A model generated the notes under the pieces. It saw only the letters and a list, made by a program, of their open reading frames with translations, searched no databases and was not told where the DNA came from. Source: a virus. From it: DNA of 25,600 nucleotides. This document shows, in pieces, positions 6,780-13,988 of this stretch. The stretch spans positions 1 to 25,600 of the IMG/VR virus record IMGVR_UViG_3300037071_002673; one strand, given 5' to 3'. The position numbers were made by a program, and so were the translations under genes. The first letter of the stretch is position 1. Each line of letters starts with the position of its first letter.

Positions 6780-7490
6780 ATGGCTGTTCCCGTCACTGCG
6801 AAATTTGGCAAGATGAGGTTGTTGCTCGGGGTTTTTCCCGATGTGACGGCCCCTCTTCAGGCTACAACGAACAGCAACCCGACGCGCTGCACGGTGCTGG
6901 TTGGCGACATCACCAAATTCAAGAACGGCAAGACGGTCGTTATCGCGGGTGTCACCGGCACCGGCATGACCGTGGCCAATGGCACCTGGACGATTACCAA
7001 CGTCAACAATCCCGCCAACACGTTTACGCTGGTCGGTTGCAATACGGCTGGCGCGGCTACGCCTGCGGCGGTTGTCGGCAACGCGACAACCAAGAACGAA
7101 GCCGGTGTTGTGACCTACGCGACACCATGCGGCCTGACGTCGAAGAACGCCACGATCTCCAAGAACCTCGCCGAGGTTTCGATCCCAGACTGCACCGACG
7201 AAGATGCGCCGATCTGGCTGGGACGTGATGTGCAGAGCCTGTCCTGCACGATTTCGGGCGACGGCGTTGCCGCGGCGGAATCGGTTCCGGCGTGGGATGT
7301 CGCGGCACTGTCGACGGACTCCGTGCCGATGAAAGTGGAACTGGAATTCGGTGTCGGCAACAAGGTGATCACCGGGCGCTTCCATGTCGACTCCGAGGCT
7401 TTCGCTGCCGACGCAGGAGGGCGCGTGACCCTTGCGATCAACGCGCAGAGCGACGGCGCCTGCACGGCTGTCTGGACCGCCACGCCTTAA
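6780..7490 (+). CDS. Major tail (tube) protein paralogue 1
   Basis: 236 residues. The protein is expected to form the hexameric rings of the tail tube. Its N-terminus (MAVPVTAKFGKMRLLLG) and C-terminal half (CGLTSKNATISKNLAE through AINAQSDG..CTAVW) match a GTA/lambda-like tail tube pattern. Between about residues 31 and 105 lies an extra beta-rich segment (GDITKFKNGKTVVIAGV, then NGTWTITNVNNPANTFTLVG) that resembles the module often labelled ubiquitin-activating E1 FCCH-like in phage proteins. A strong ribosome site precedes it. Two further paralogues follow in tandem. From about residue 122 to the end, copies 1 and 2 are about 95% identical by eye, while their inserts differ far more. Confidence 0.85.
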   Translation: MAVPVTAKFGKMRLLLGVFPDVTAPLQATTNSNPTRCTVLVGDITKFKNGKTVVIAGVTGTGMTVANGTWTITNVNNPANTFTLVGCNTAGAATPAAVVGNATTKNEAGVVTYATPCGLTSKNATISKNLAEVSIPDCTDEDAPIWLGRDVQSLSCTISGDGVAAAESVPAWDVAALSTDSVPMKVELEFGVGNKVITGRFHVDSEAFAADAGGRVTLAINAQSDGACTAVWTATP

Positions 7491-7499
7491 TCCAATCAA

Positions 7500-7517
7500 G
7501 CCATCGAGGAGAAAGTC
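7500..7517 (+). promoter_or_regulatory. Strong ribosome binding leader of major tail protein copy 2
   Basis: GCCATCGAGGAGAAAGTC precedes the ATG, with GAGGAG correctly spaced. It differs from the copy 1 leader by a single missing base. Copy 3 lacks any such sequence. Confidence 0.8.
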
Positions 7518-8219
7518 ATGGCCGTCCCAACAACCGCCAAATTTGGCAAAATGCGTCTTCTGCTCGGGGTATACCCCAATCTTGTCGTCAACCTTGTCAC
7601 CTGCACGAATACCAACCCGACGCGCTTCACCGTGTCGGCGGGTGACATAGCCAAGTTCAAGAACGGCAAACAGGTCACGATCGCGGGCATCATCGCGGCG
7701 GGCATGACCGTCGCCAACGGCACCTGGACAATTACCAACGTCAACAACCCGACTAACAACGTCACGTTGGTCGGCTGCAACACGGCGGCGGCGGGTGCTG
7801 CTTCCGGCGCGGTTGGCACTGCGACAGTCAAGGACGAGGCTGGCGTAGTCACCTACACGACGCCGTGTGGCTTGACCTCCAAGAACTGCACGATCAGCAA
7901 GAACCTCGCCGAGGTGTCCATACCGGACTGCACCGACGAGGACGCGCCGATCTGGCTTGGCCGTGACGTTCAAAGTCTATCCTGCACGATCTCGGGCGAC
8001 GGCGTTGCCGCGGCGGAATCGGTTCCGGCATGGGATGTCGCGGCGCTGTCCACGGACAGTGTGCCGATGAAAGTCGAGATCGAGTTCCCGGTTGGAATGA
8101 AGACAATCACCGGGCGTTTCCATGTCGATTCAGAGGCATTCGCCGCCGACGCGGGAGGGCGTGTGACGCTTGCGATCAACGCCCAGAGTGACGGTACCTG
8201 CACCGCTGTTTGGGCATAA
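7518..8219 (+). CDS. Major tail (tube) protein paralogue 2
   Basis: 233 residues, collinear with copy 1. The start MAVPTTAKFGKMRLLLGVYP and the C-terminal half are nearly identical to copy 1, including IPDCTDEDAPIWLGRDVQSL and ISGDGVAAAESVPAWDVAAL. Many of the DNA differences in that half are synonymous, but a block of about 38 bases around the GDGVAAAESVP codons is identical, which hints at gene conversion or recent shared ancestry. The N-terminal FCCH-like insert is more divergent. The protein ends CTAVWA, three residues shorter than copy 1. The strong leader implies high expression. It likely assembles into tube rings alone or mixed with copy 1. Confidence 0.85.
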   Translation: MAVPTTAKFGKMRLLLGVYPNLVVNLVTCTNTNPTRFTVSAGDIAKFKNGKQVTIAGIIAAGMTVANGTWTITNVNNPTNNVTLVGCNTAAAGAASGAVGTATVKDEAGVVTYTTPCGLTSKNCTISKNLAEVSIPDCTDEDAPIWLGRDVQSLSCTISGDGVAAAESVPAWDVAALSTDSVPMKVEIEFPVGMKTITGRFHVDSEAFAADAGGRVTLAINAQSDGTCTAVWA

Positions 8220-8225
8220 TCCCTT

Positions 8226-8942
8226 ATGGCGACTCCCGTCACTGCCAAGTTCAGCAAGATGCGGATTTGGCTGGGCGCGTATTCCGATCTGGTTGTTCCA
8301 GTGGTCTCGGTGTCGAATACGCTCCCGGCGATCTGCACAGTCAGTGCGGCGAATATCCCCAAGTTCATCGACGGCAATCAGGTGACCATTCTAGGCATCA
8401 CTGAGCCTAACGCTATGGACATAGCCAACGGCACTTGGGTGATCGCTTCAGCTAATGTCCCGCCCAATACCTTCACGCTGACCGGCGTGGATTGTACGGG
8501 CGGTGCATACCCGGCAACGATCGGCATTACCGCGACAGTCAAGAACGTGGCTGGCGGCGTCACCTACATGGCACCGTGCGGCCTCGTCTCAAAAAACTGC
8601 ACGATCAACAAGAATCTGTCGGAGCACGCCATTAAGAATTGCCAGAATCCATCCGCGCCAATGTGGCTCGGACGAGAGGTTGAAAGCCTCTCCTGTTCGA
8701 TTACGGGCGAAGGTGTCGCCGCTGCGGAATCCGTTCCCTACTGGCACACCGCCACGCTCTCGATCGCCAGCGTGCCGATGAAGGTCGAGGTGGAGTTCGC
8801 CATCGGCAGATCAACTATTACGGGGTTGTTCCACGTCACGTCGCAGGCGTTTGGCGCTGAAACCGGAGAGCGGGTTTCGCTCGGAATCAATGCGCAGTCG
8901 GACGGCGACTGCACCGCCGTATGGAGCACCACAGCCTTATGA
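8226..8942 (+). CDS. Major tail (tube) protein paralogue 3, divergent and weakly initiated
   Basis: 238 residues. It aligns end to end with the other two copies (MATPVTAKFSKMRIWLG at the start, GEGVAAAESVPYW in the middle, INAQSDGDCTAVW at the end) but is clearly more divergent throughout. The IPDCTDEDAP segment is replaced by IKNCQNPSAP. Only six bases separate the copy 2 stop from this ATG, and no Shine-Dalgarno sequence is visible, so it is probably translated by reinitiation at a lower level. That would fit a minor tube protein, for example at one end of the tail, which is inference. The stop overlaps the chaperone start as ATGA. Confidence 0.83.
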   Translation: MATPVTAKFSKMRIWLGAYSDLVVPVVSVSNTLPAICTVSAANIPKFIDGNQVTILGITEPNAMDIANGTWVIASANVPPNTFTLTGVDCTGGAYPATIGITATVKNVAGGVTYMAPCGLVSKNCTINKNLSEHAIKNCQNPSAPMWLGREVESLSCSITGEGVAAAESVPYWHTATLSIASVPMKVEVEFAIGRSTITGLFHVTSQAFGAETGERVSLGINAQSDGDCTAVWSTTAL

Positions 8943-9319
8943 GCCGCAGCGCTAAAATCACCGCGCCTTTCGCAGGCGAGGAACATGAATTCCGCATGGC
9001 CTTCGGCGATATCATGCGGCTTCAGGAGAAACTGGATCTTGGACCGTACGAGGTCGCCACACGCCTGCATGCCGGAACGTGGCGGGTTGAGGATGTGCGC
9101 GAAGTTATCCGCATCGGTCTGATCGGCGGCGGCATGGAGGTGCCGCGAGCAGCGCGAATGGTCAAGGATTTTGTCGAGGCCAATCCGATCCTCGAGAGCC
9201 TGGCGCTAGCCCAGGTCATCATGCAGGCAGGCCTTGTCGGCGCCCCGGATGAACCCGTGGGGGAATCGGCAGCGGCGGGAACACCGAACGAATCGACGAT
9301 CTCCCAAACGGCAAATTAA
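8939..9319 (+). CDS. Tail assembly chaperone, GTA gp10 / Phage_TAC_11-like
   Basis: 126 residues from the ATGA overlap start at 8939, preferred over an in-frame upstream ATG at 8921. The family pattern is clear: an N-terminal beta hairpin with FAGEEHEFRMAFGDIMRLQEKL, then GPYEVATRLHAGTWRVEDVREVIRIGLIGGG, then a helical stretch with VKDFVEANPI. Such chaperones bind the tape measure protein before tube assembly and occur between major tail protein and tape measure genes, as here. The last 25 residues are low-complexity (GTPNESTISQTAN). A second chaperone-like domain is open in the -1 frame just past this stop, suggesting a programmed frameshift of the lambda G/G-T type. Confidence 0.85.
   Translation: MSRSAKITAPFAGEEHEFRMAFGDIMRLQEKLDLGPYEVATRLHAGTWRVEDVREVIRIGLIGGGMEVPRAARMVKDFVEANPILESLALAQVIMQAGLVGAPDEPVGESAAAGTPNESTISQTAN
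9253..9319 (+). other. Window for a candidate -1 ribosomal frameshift in the chaperone gene
   Basis: The -1 frame has a TGA at 9250-9252 and is then open to 9552, so any -1 shift out of the chaperone frame must occur between 9253 and the TAA at 9317-9319. A run of five G at 9259-9263 (codons GTG GGG GAA) lies just inside this window and is the best candidate. It is not a perfect X XXY YYZ heptamer. No structure downstream was verified. Confidence 0.4.
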
Positions 9320-9372
9320 GAGCCGCCGTTTTCTACGGCGGCGGTGCCGTTCTGGGGTTCTCGCCGCAGCAA

Positions 9373-9552
9373 ATGGACGAGATGAGCATCTGGCAAGCCC
9401 AGACCGTGTTTGCGGGCTGGAACAAGGCGCACAACCCAGACGCCGAGAAGCCGGGTAACAAGCTGAGTGAGAAAGAAAAAGACGAAATTTGGGAATGGAT
9501 GCAGGAAAAGGAAATAGACGACAACACCGTGCAAAACGGACGCATTCAATGA
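9373..9552 (+). CDS. Second tail chaperone domain (T-like), probably expressed by frameshift
   Basis: The first ATG in this frame is at 9373 and would give 59 residues (MDEMSIWQAQTVFAGWNKAH and a charged Lys/Glu tail). The recognisable domain starts earlier, though. Codons upstream read GGGAVLGFSPQQ, matching the LGxSPxxxWxLTxxE pattern of small phage chaperones such as those beside GTA gp10. That upstream part contains no ATG, GTG or TTG, and no ribosome site precedes 9373. The domain is therefore likely made as a C-terminal extension of the upstream chaperone through a -1 shift, as in lambda gpG-T. Independent translation of the short form cannot be excluded. Confidence 0.6.
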   Translation: MDEMSIWQAQTVFAGWNKAHNPDAEKPGNKLSEKEKDEIWEWMQEKEIDDNTVQNGRIQ

Positions 9553-9553
9553 G

Positions 9554-9586
9554 GTTATCGGTCAACCCGGCGGTAACGCTCTTTTT
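9554..9586 (+). terminator. Hairpin followed by a T run, possible weak terminator or attenuator
   Basis: GTTATCG at 9554-9560 can pair with CGGTAAC at 9571-9577 (seven pairs, one G-T), with a 10-base loop. It is followed by GCTC and a run of five T at 9582-9586. It lies in the largest non-coding gap of the window, between chaperones and tape measure. The stem is short, so it would at most reduce read-through. Confidence 0.35.
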
Positions 9587-9625
9587 AGGTCTCGCGCCGG
9601 GGCCAGGACCAAGAGGACCGATTAG

Positions 9626-12600
9626 GTGGCAACCGACTCTGAAAAACTAATTTTAAGCATCTCGGCTGACGTCACCGCCGTCAAGCGTGCGCTCGCCAAG
9701 ATGTCGACCGACACCACGACTACCACCGATGGCATGGTTCGTGATTTCAAGAAGGTCGATCTGGCAGTCAAGTACTTCGCCGCCAACACGAACAAGGTCG
9801 GCGCGGCTATGCGGGACACGACTCGGCAGACGCAGGCCGCGACCGTCAATCTCACTGCCCAGATGAACGACATTGCCCAGCAATTCCAGGCGGGCACGTC
9901 GATGTATACCATCATGGCCCAACAGGGCAGTCAGGTGACGCAGGCGTTGCAGGCCGCCGGCGGCGGCATGCTTGGGTTTGCCAAGACGATCGGCGGCGCT
10001 CTCATGGGCATGCTGTCGCCGATGAACCTTGTGTCGATGGGCCTGATCGCGGTTACCGGCGTTGCCGTCTCATACTTCAAGGAGTGGATGGAAGGCGGCG
10101 AACTATCTGAAAAGGAGATGAAGAAGCAGGTCGATACGCTCTACCAGATAGCTGACGCTTATGGCGACCTGTTGCCCGCCGTCAAGAAATTCGCCGAGGC
10201 ACGAAGAGAGGCGGATGCGGCTGCGGATAGAAAGCAATCGACCGAACTGGCGATCGCCGAGGATTACAAGAAGCTTCAGCCTATTATCGATAAGCTTACT
10301 GCGTCGGTTAACGATTTCAACGCCGAGGTCGCACGCGGCAGCACGTCTCCTCAAGCCAAAGCTGGTATCGAGTCGTACATCCAAAATGTGAATGAACTGG
10401 TCACGGCGTTTCAAACGCACACCTTGACCGTTGAGGATGTGCAGCAAGTCTACGATTCACTGAACGACTCGTACCTGTCGAATACCGATGCTGCCGCCGG
10501 TCTGCGTACACAGTTGAACGAACTGATGCTCGTTGCGCGAGCGCAGGCCGAAGCCGATGCAAAGGCGCGCGAAGAGGCATCAGAGATTAATATTGAACGG
10601 AAGAAGGCGGCGGAGGACTACAAGAAGGCTATGAAGGAGATGCAGGGCATCTCCAAAAGTACTGCGACCGAAGTCGAGCATATTTGGCAAGTCTTCATCG
10701 AGATGATCAACAAGGCGCGGACCGAGGCCGAGAAGCTGCGGGCCGAGATTGAGCGCGACTATGCACTGGGCCGGCTAAACACCGAGTCGTTGGGCAATTT
10801 GGCTAGGGCGCAAGTCAGCAACGACATGGACGAGTACACAAGGCTCGTCATGGGCGCTGAATCAGGTGGAGATGCTAACGCTCAGAATGCCGTTTCGACA
10901 GCGAGTGGCCAGTTCCAGTTTCTGGATAGCACGTTCAAAAAATACATCCCGTATTTGCAATCGCTGCCTGAGTTCGCCGGGCTTACGGCGCAACAAATCA
11001 TGGCGCAGAAAAACAACATCGCGGTCCAGAAGGCTGCGTTCGAGAAATTCACGCAGGACAATGTCGAGTATCTCGACAAGCACAACATAGAGGTCAACAA
11101 CGCTACCAAATATATGGCGCATGTTCTTGGCGCTTCGGGCGCGCGGCAGTTGATGACTGCGGCCCCCGGTACGTCTGTCTCAAGCATCTTCGGCGCCAAG
11201 GCGGCGGGGGATAATCCCAGCCTGCTTGGCGACCGCACGGTCGAGCAATCGATCGCGGCGTTCTACAAGAAGATGCGGACCGAGGAAGCGACGATTACGA
11301 CGAAGGCTTCGCAACAGCGTGTCGATGACGCGCGCCAAGATGCCGAAATCCAAGGCAAGATCACCGACGCCTATGACGAGCAAGCCGCCGCCGAAGCGCA
11401 AAAGCTGAAGTACGCCGAACTGCGCCGCAACCTCGAACGCGACATGGAGGAAAAGGGCAGGGTGCCCACGGCGGAGCAGTACAAAGAGATCGAGGCGATC
11501 GCCAAGAAGCACGGCGAGACGGTTGGCCGCGAGGAAGGTACGAAAGCCGCCGAGAAAGAAGCCGAGGCGAAGAAAAAGGCGGATGAACAATCCGCGAAAA
11601 CGTTCGAAGGCGCGATGCGGCGGTGGAAGGAAGAGACCGATTCGATCAACGCGCAAGAAGAGGCCATCGGCAATCTCGGCAAGAACATAGACGAGACGAC
11701 GCGGAAGCGCGAGACAGCGCAGGCGGAACAGGCGATCCTTGCCGCAGCGGCGCGCGACGGGACAGCCGCCACCAAGGAAGAGGCCGCAGCGGCGAAAGAA
11801 GTCGCGGCGGCTTATGGTCTGGCGCAGGGAAAGAAGGAAGGTTTCAGGCTAGCGACCAAAGGGGCGGAGACCAGCGAATCGACGTTCGAAAGCGCGATAC
11901 GGAAATGGAAGGAAGAGACCGATTCGATCAACGCGCAGGAACAGGCGATCGGTAATCTCGGCGATGCCATAGACGAGGTGACACGCAAGCGAGAGGAAGC
12001 GCAGGCACTGACGGCGATCCTCGCAGCCGCTGCCCGCGACGGGACGGCGGCTACCGAGGAAGAGGCCGCAGCGGCGCGCGAGGTGGCAGCGGCTTATGGT
12101 CTGGCGCAAGGAGCCAAGGAAGGCTTCAAGGACAAGACCAAGGAGATGTCCACCGAACAGAAGGAATTTTTCACCTTCGTTGCGGATACCGCCAAGACGG
12201 CGCTTGGCGGGTTCATCAACGATCTGCGGGAAGGCGTCGATGCGGGCGAGGCGTTCTCGAATATGCTCGATCGAATTGTTGATTCCTTGATCAACATGGC
12301 GATCGAAACGCTGTTCAGCAAAGAGATACTAGGCACGCTGCTTGGTGGTCTTGGCGGTATCGGCGGTGGTATTGCCGCGCCTGGAGCGGCAGCGGGCGGC
12401 ACGGTCGGCATGGCTAGCCACGGCGACGGCAGATCATTCGCCCCATCGACATGGGCCGGTGCGCGGCGCTACGCGAAGGGTGGCATGGCGGGCCTGCGGC
12501 CAGGTGAAGTGCCGATCATCGCGCATAAGGGCGAGGTGATCATTCCGCGAGATATCGTGGATCGCAATCGCGGCAAAGTGGTCAACATGCTCGAGGAACT

Positions 12601-12898
12601 GTACCTGCGCAAGGGGTGGTCCGACGCACCGAAATTTGCGACCGGCGGCGTGGTAATGTCTTCACCGGGAGTGAATATGCCGACGCCTGCCGCAGGCAGC
12701 AACGCGGTTGTCGGCAGCACGATCGACAACAGTGTGCATCAGCAGAACAGCATGACGATCGACATGGCGCAGACCGGAGCGGTGGCGGCGAGCAACGAAG
12801 ACGCCAAGATTTTCGCGCTTAGAATCCAGAAGCTTGTGCAACTCGAAATGGTTCGCGAGAGCCGACCAGGCGGTCTGCTCCGCACTGGGAGGACATGA
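9626..12898 (+). CDS. Tail length tape measure protein with embedded lytic transglycosylase-like domain
   Basis: 1090 residues from a GTG preceded by AAGAGGA at 8 bases. The protein sets tail length inside the tube and is ejected with the DNA. Near residue 76 the LTAQMNDIAQQFQAG motif and the following Gln-rich helix match the prophage tape measure (TMP_2) family. A hydrophobic stretch follows at about 110-150, then long coiled-coil segments. Residues about 405-545 resemble an SLT/lysozyme-type fold: the AESGGDANAQNAVSTASGQF start has a probable catalytic Glu at 412, and KYMAHVLGASGARQL lies further on. Two 94-residue-spaced repeats lie at 659-838. The C-terminus has a Gly-rich hydrophobic part and the GEVPIIAHKGEVIIPRDIV motif typical of tape measures. 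The stop overlaps the M gene. Confidence 0.93.
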   Translation: MATDSEKLILSISADVTAVKRALAKMSTDTTTTTDGMVRDFKKVDLAVKYFAANTNKVGAAMRDTTRQTQAATVNLTAQMNDIAQQFQAGTSMYTIMAQQGSQVTQALQAAGGGMLGFAKTIGGALMGMLSPMNLVSMGLIAVTGVAVSYFKEWMEGGELSEKEMKKQVDTLYQIADAYGDLLPAVKKFAEARREADAAADRKQSTELAIAEDYKKLQPIIDKLTASVNDFNAEVARGSTSPQAKAGIESYIQNVNELVTAFQTHTLTVEDVQQVYDSLNDSYLSNTDAAAGLRTQLNELMLVARAQAEADAKAREEASEINIERKKAAEDYKKAMKEMQGISKSTATEVEHIWQVFIEMINKARTEAEKLRAEIERDYALGRLNTESLGNLARAQVSNDMDEYTRLVMGAESGGDANAQNAVSTASGQFQFLDSTFKKYIPYLQSLPEFAGLTAQQIMAQKNNIAVQKAAFEKFTQDNVEYLDKHNIEVNNATKYMAHVLGASGARQLMTAAPGTSVSSIFGAKAAGDNPSLLGDRTVEQSIAAFYKKMRTEEATITTKASQQRVDDARQDAEIQGKITDAYDEQAAAEAQKLKYAELRRNLERDMEEKGRVPTAEQYKEIEAIAKKHGETVGREEGTKAAEKEAEAKKKADEQSAKTFEGAMRRWKEETDSINAQEEAIGNLGKNIDETTRKRETAQAEQAILAAAARDGTAATKEEAAAAKEVAAAYGLAQGKKEGFRLATKGAETSESTFESAIRKWKEETDSINAQEQAIGNLGDAIDEVTRKREEAQALTAILAAAARDGTAATEEEAAAAREVAAAYGLAQGAKEGFKDKTKEMSTEQKEFFTFVADTAKTALGGFINDLREGVDAGEAFSNMLDRIVDSLINMAIETLFSKEILGTLLGGLGGIGGGIAAPGAAAGGTVGMASHGDGRSFAPSTWAGARRYAKGGMAGLRPGEVPIIAHKGEVIIPRDIVDRNRGKVVNMLEELYLRKGWSDAPKFATGGVVMSSPGVNMPTPAAGSNAVVGSTIDNSVHQQNSMTIDMAQTGAVAASNEDAKIFALRIQKLVQLEMVRESRPGGLLRTGRT
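11600..12136 (+). repeat. Two tandem internal repeats in the tape measure gene
   Basis: Two copies spaced by 282 bases (94 codons) start at 11600 and 11882. Both encode the pattern TFExAxRxWKEETDSINAQE, then AIGNLG, then ILAAAARDGTAAT, then EVAAAYGLAQG. By eye the proteins are about 83% identical over 82 residues. An insertion or loss of one unit would change the ruler length by 94 residues. Confidence 0.9.
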
Positions 12899-13287
12899 TG
12901 TTCGACGGCACCGTAGTATGCGCGGTTCCCGATACGCCGATTACGCGGGACGAAGAATGGCGGATCGATGTCGCGCAATTTGGCGATGGCTATGCCCAAC
13001 GAATTCTCGATGGCATCAATGCGCTGAATGTAAAATTCAATGTGACTTTTGAGGAGCGGCCAGCGGACGTCATCCAGTCGATGCTCGCCTATCTCCAGAA
13101 CCAAAGAGGCAATAGTTTCCAGTTCAAGGAACCGGCAACCGGCGTCCTATACGATGTCTGGTGCGATAAGTGGTCGGTCAATTGGACGATCCGCCGCTGG
13201 GACCATGCCAACCCGCTTCTCCCTCAAGCGTACTACTACGGCACGCTGTCGGCGGAGTTCGTCCGTTCCTATGGAGTGACCGGATGA
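12895..13287 (+). CDS. Minor tail protein M-like (lambda gpM family)
   Basis: 130 residues, near the length of lambda gpM (about 110). gpM-type proteins are part of the tail tip initiator. The pattern fits: ITRDEEWRIDVAQFGDGYAQRI, a central NVKFNVTFEE strand, then a QFKEPATGVLYDVWCDKW segment and the final strand. It begins on an ATGATG that overlaps the tape measure stop, and ends by an ATGA overlap with the L-like gene. Its place between H-like and L-like genes matches the lambda order and supports the assignment. Confidence 0.9.
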   Translation: MMFDGTVVCAVPDTPITRDEEWRIDVAQFGDGYAQRILDGINALNVKFNVTFEERPADVIQSMLAYLQNQRGNSFQFKEPATGVLYDVWCDKWSVNWTIRRWDHANPLLPQAYYYGTLSAEFVRSYGVTG

Positions 13288-13988
13288 GCGTCAAATCCGA
13301 TATTTCGCAACTGGCACCGATGTCGCTGGTGGAGATGTTCATCTACGACGATCGCGCGATCGGCGGGGGTAACGTTTTGCGCTGGCATTCCGGCACCAAG
13401 CCGGTCGGCAATATGCCGATCGTCTGGCAGCGCGCCACCTATGAACCGTTCCCAATCGAGGCGTCGGGATTTGAAGCCAATGCCGCTGGCAAGCTGCCGC
13501 GCCCGACGTTGAAGGCGTCAAACATCGGCGGCACGCTCGGGGCTTATGTCCGGGATCTTCAGGACGCGCTCGGTGCCAAGATCATCCGCAAACGGACGCT
13601 CGGCAAATATCTGGATGCGGTGAATTTTCCGGGCGGCAATCCGTATGCTGATCCGAATACCTATTTCCCCGACGAAATTTATTACATCGCCCGCAAGGCG
13701 ACGGAGAACGCGATCTTCATCGAAATGGAGTTGGCGGTTCCGTTCGATGTCGAGGGGGTGAAGTTACCGAGGTATCAGGTTCTGGCGAGCACCTGCCAGT
13801 GGGTCTACCGCAGCGCCGCCTGTTCCTATGTCGGCGGGCCGGTGCAGGACATTGACGGCAATCCGACCGGCGATTGGGCCAAGGACGAATGCCGCAAAAC
13901 CTTGGCCGCGTGCCGCGCCCGCTTCGGCGCGACCGGCACCTTGCGGACATCGGCTTTCCCCGCCTCGCTGATCGCGCGGTATACATGA
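13284..13988 (+). CDS. Minor tail protein L-like (lambda gpL family, Fe-S binding)
   Basis: 234 residues from the ATGA overlap start; an in-frame upstream ATG at 13170 lies inside the M gene and is unlikely. The N-terminal domain carries LVEMFIYDDRAIGGGNVLRWHSG and RATYEPFPIEASGFE. The C-terminal domain has four cysteines at 171, 180, 203 and 210, in STCQWVYRSAACSYVGG and KDECRKTLAACRARFG. In lambda gpL the equivalent cysteines coordinate an iron-sulfur cluster in the tail tip. All four are present here. The stop overlaps the K-like start. Confidence is high from motif and order together. Confidence 0.93.
   Translation: MSVKSDISQLAPMSLVEMFIYDDRAIGGGNVLRWHSGTKPVGNMPIVWQRATYEPFPIEASGFEANAAGKLPRPTLKASNIGGTLGAYVRDLQDALGAKIIRKRTLGKYLDAVNFPGGNPYADPNTYFPDEIYYIARKATENAIFIEMELAVPFDVEGVKLPRYQVLASTCQWVYRSAACSYVGGPVQDIDGNPTGDWAKDECRKTLAACRARFGATGTLRTSAFPASLIARYT

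Noticed and set aside
6249-7973. 574-codon minus-strand open frame across the completion and tail protein genes
   Set aside because: It crosses three well-supported plus-strand genes. Its internal similarity only mirrors the tail gene duplication, and its composition is typical of a shadow frame.
13170-13283. Upstream extension of the L-like gene to an ATG at 13170
   Set aside because: It overlaps the M-like gene by over 110 bases, has no ribosome site and the ATGA start at 13284 fits the coupling seen elsewhere and the family start.
13874-13984. Upstream extension of the K-like gene to an ATG at 13874
   Set aside because: The extension is basic out-of-frame reading of the L gene. The ATG at 13985 overlaps the L stop and matches the normal JAMM start.
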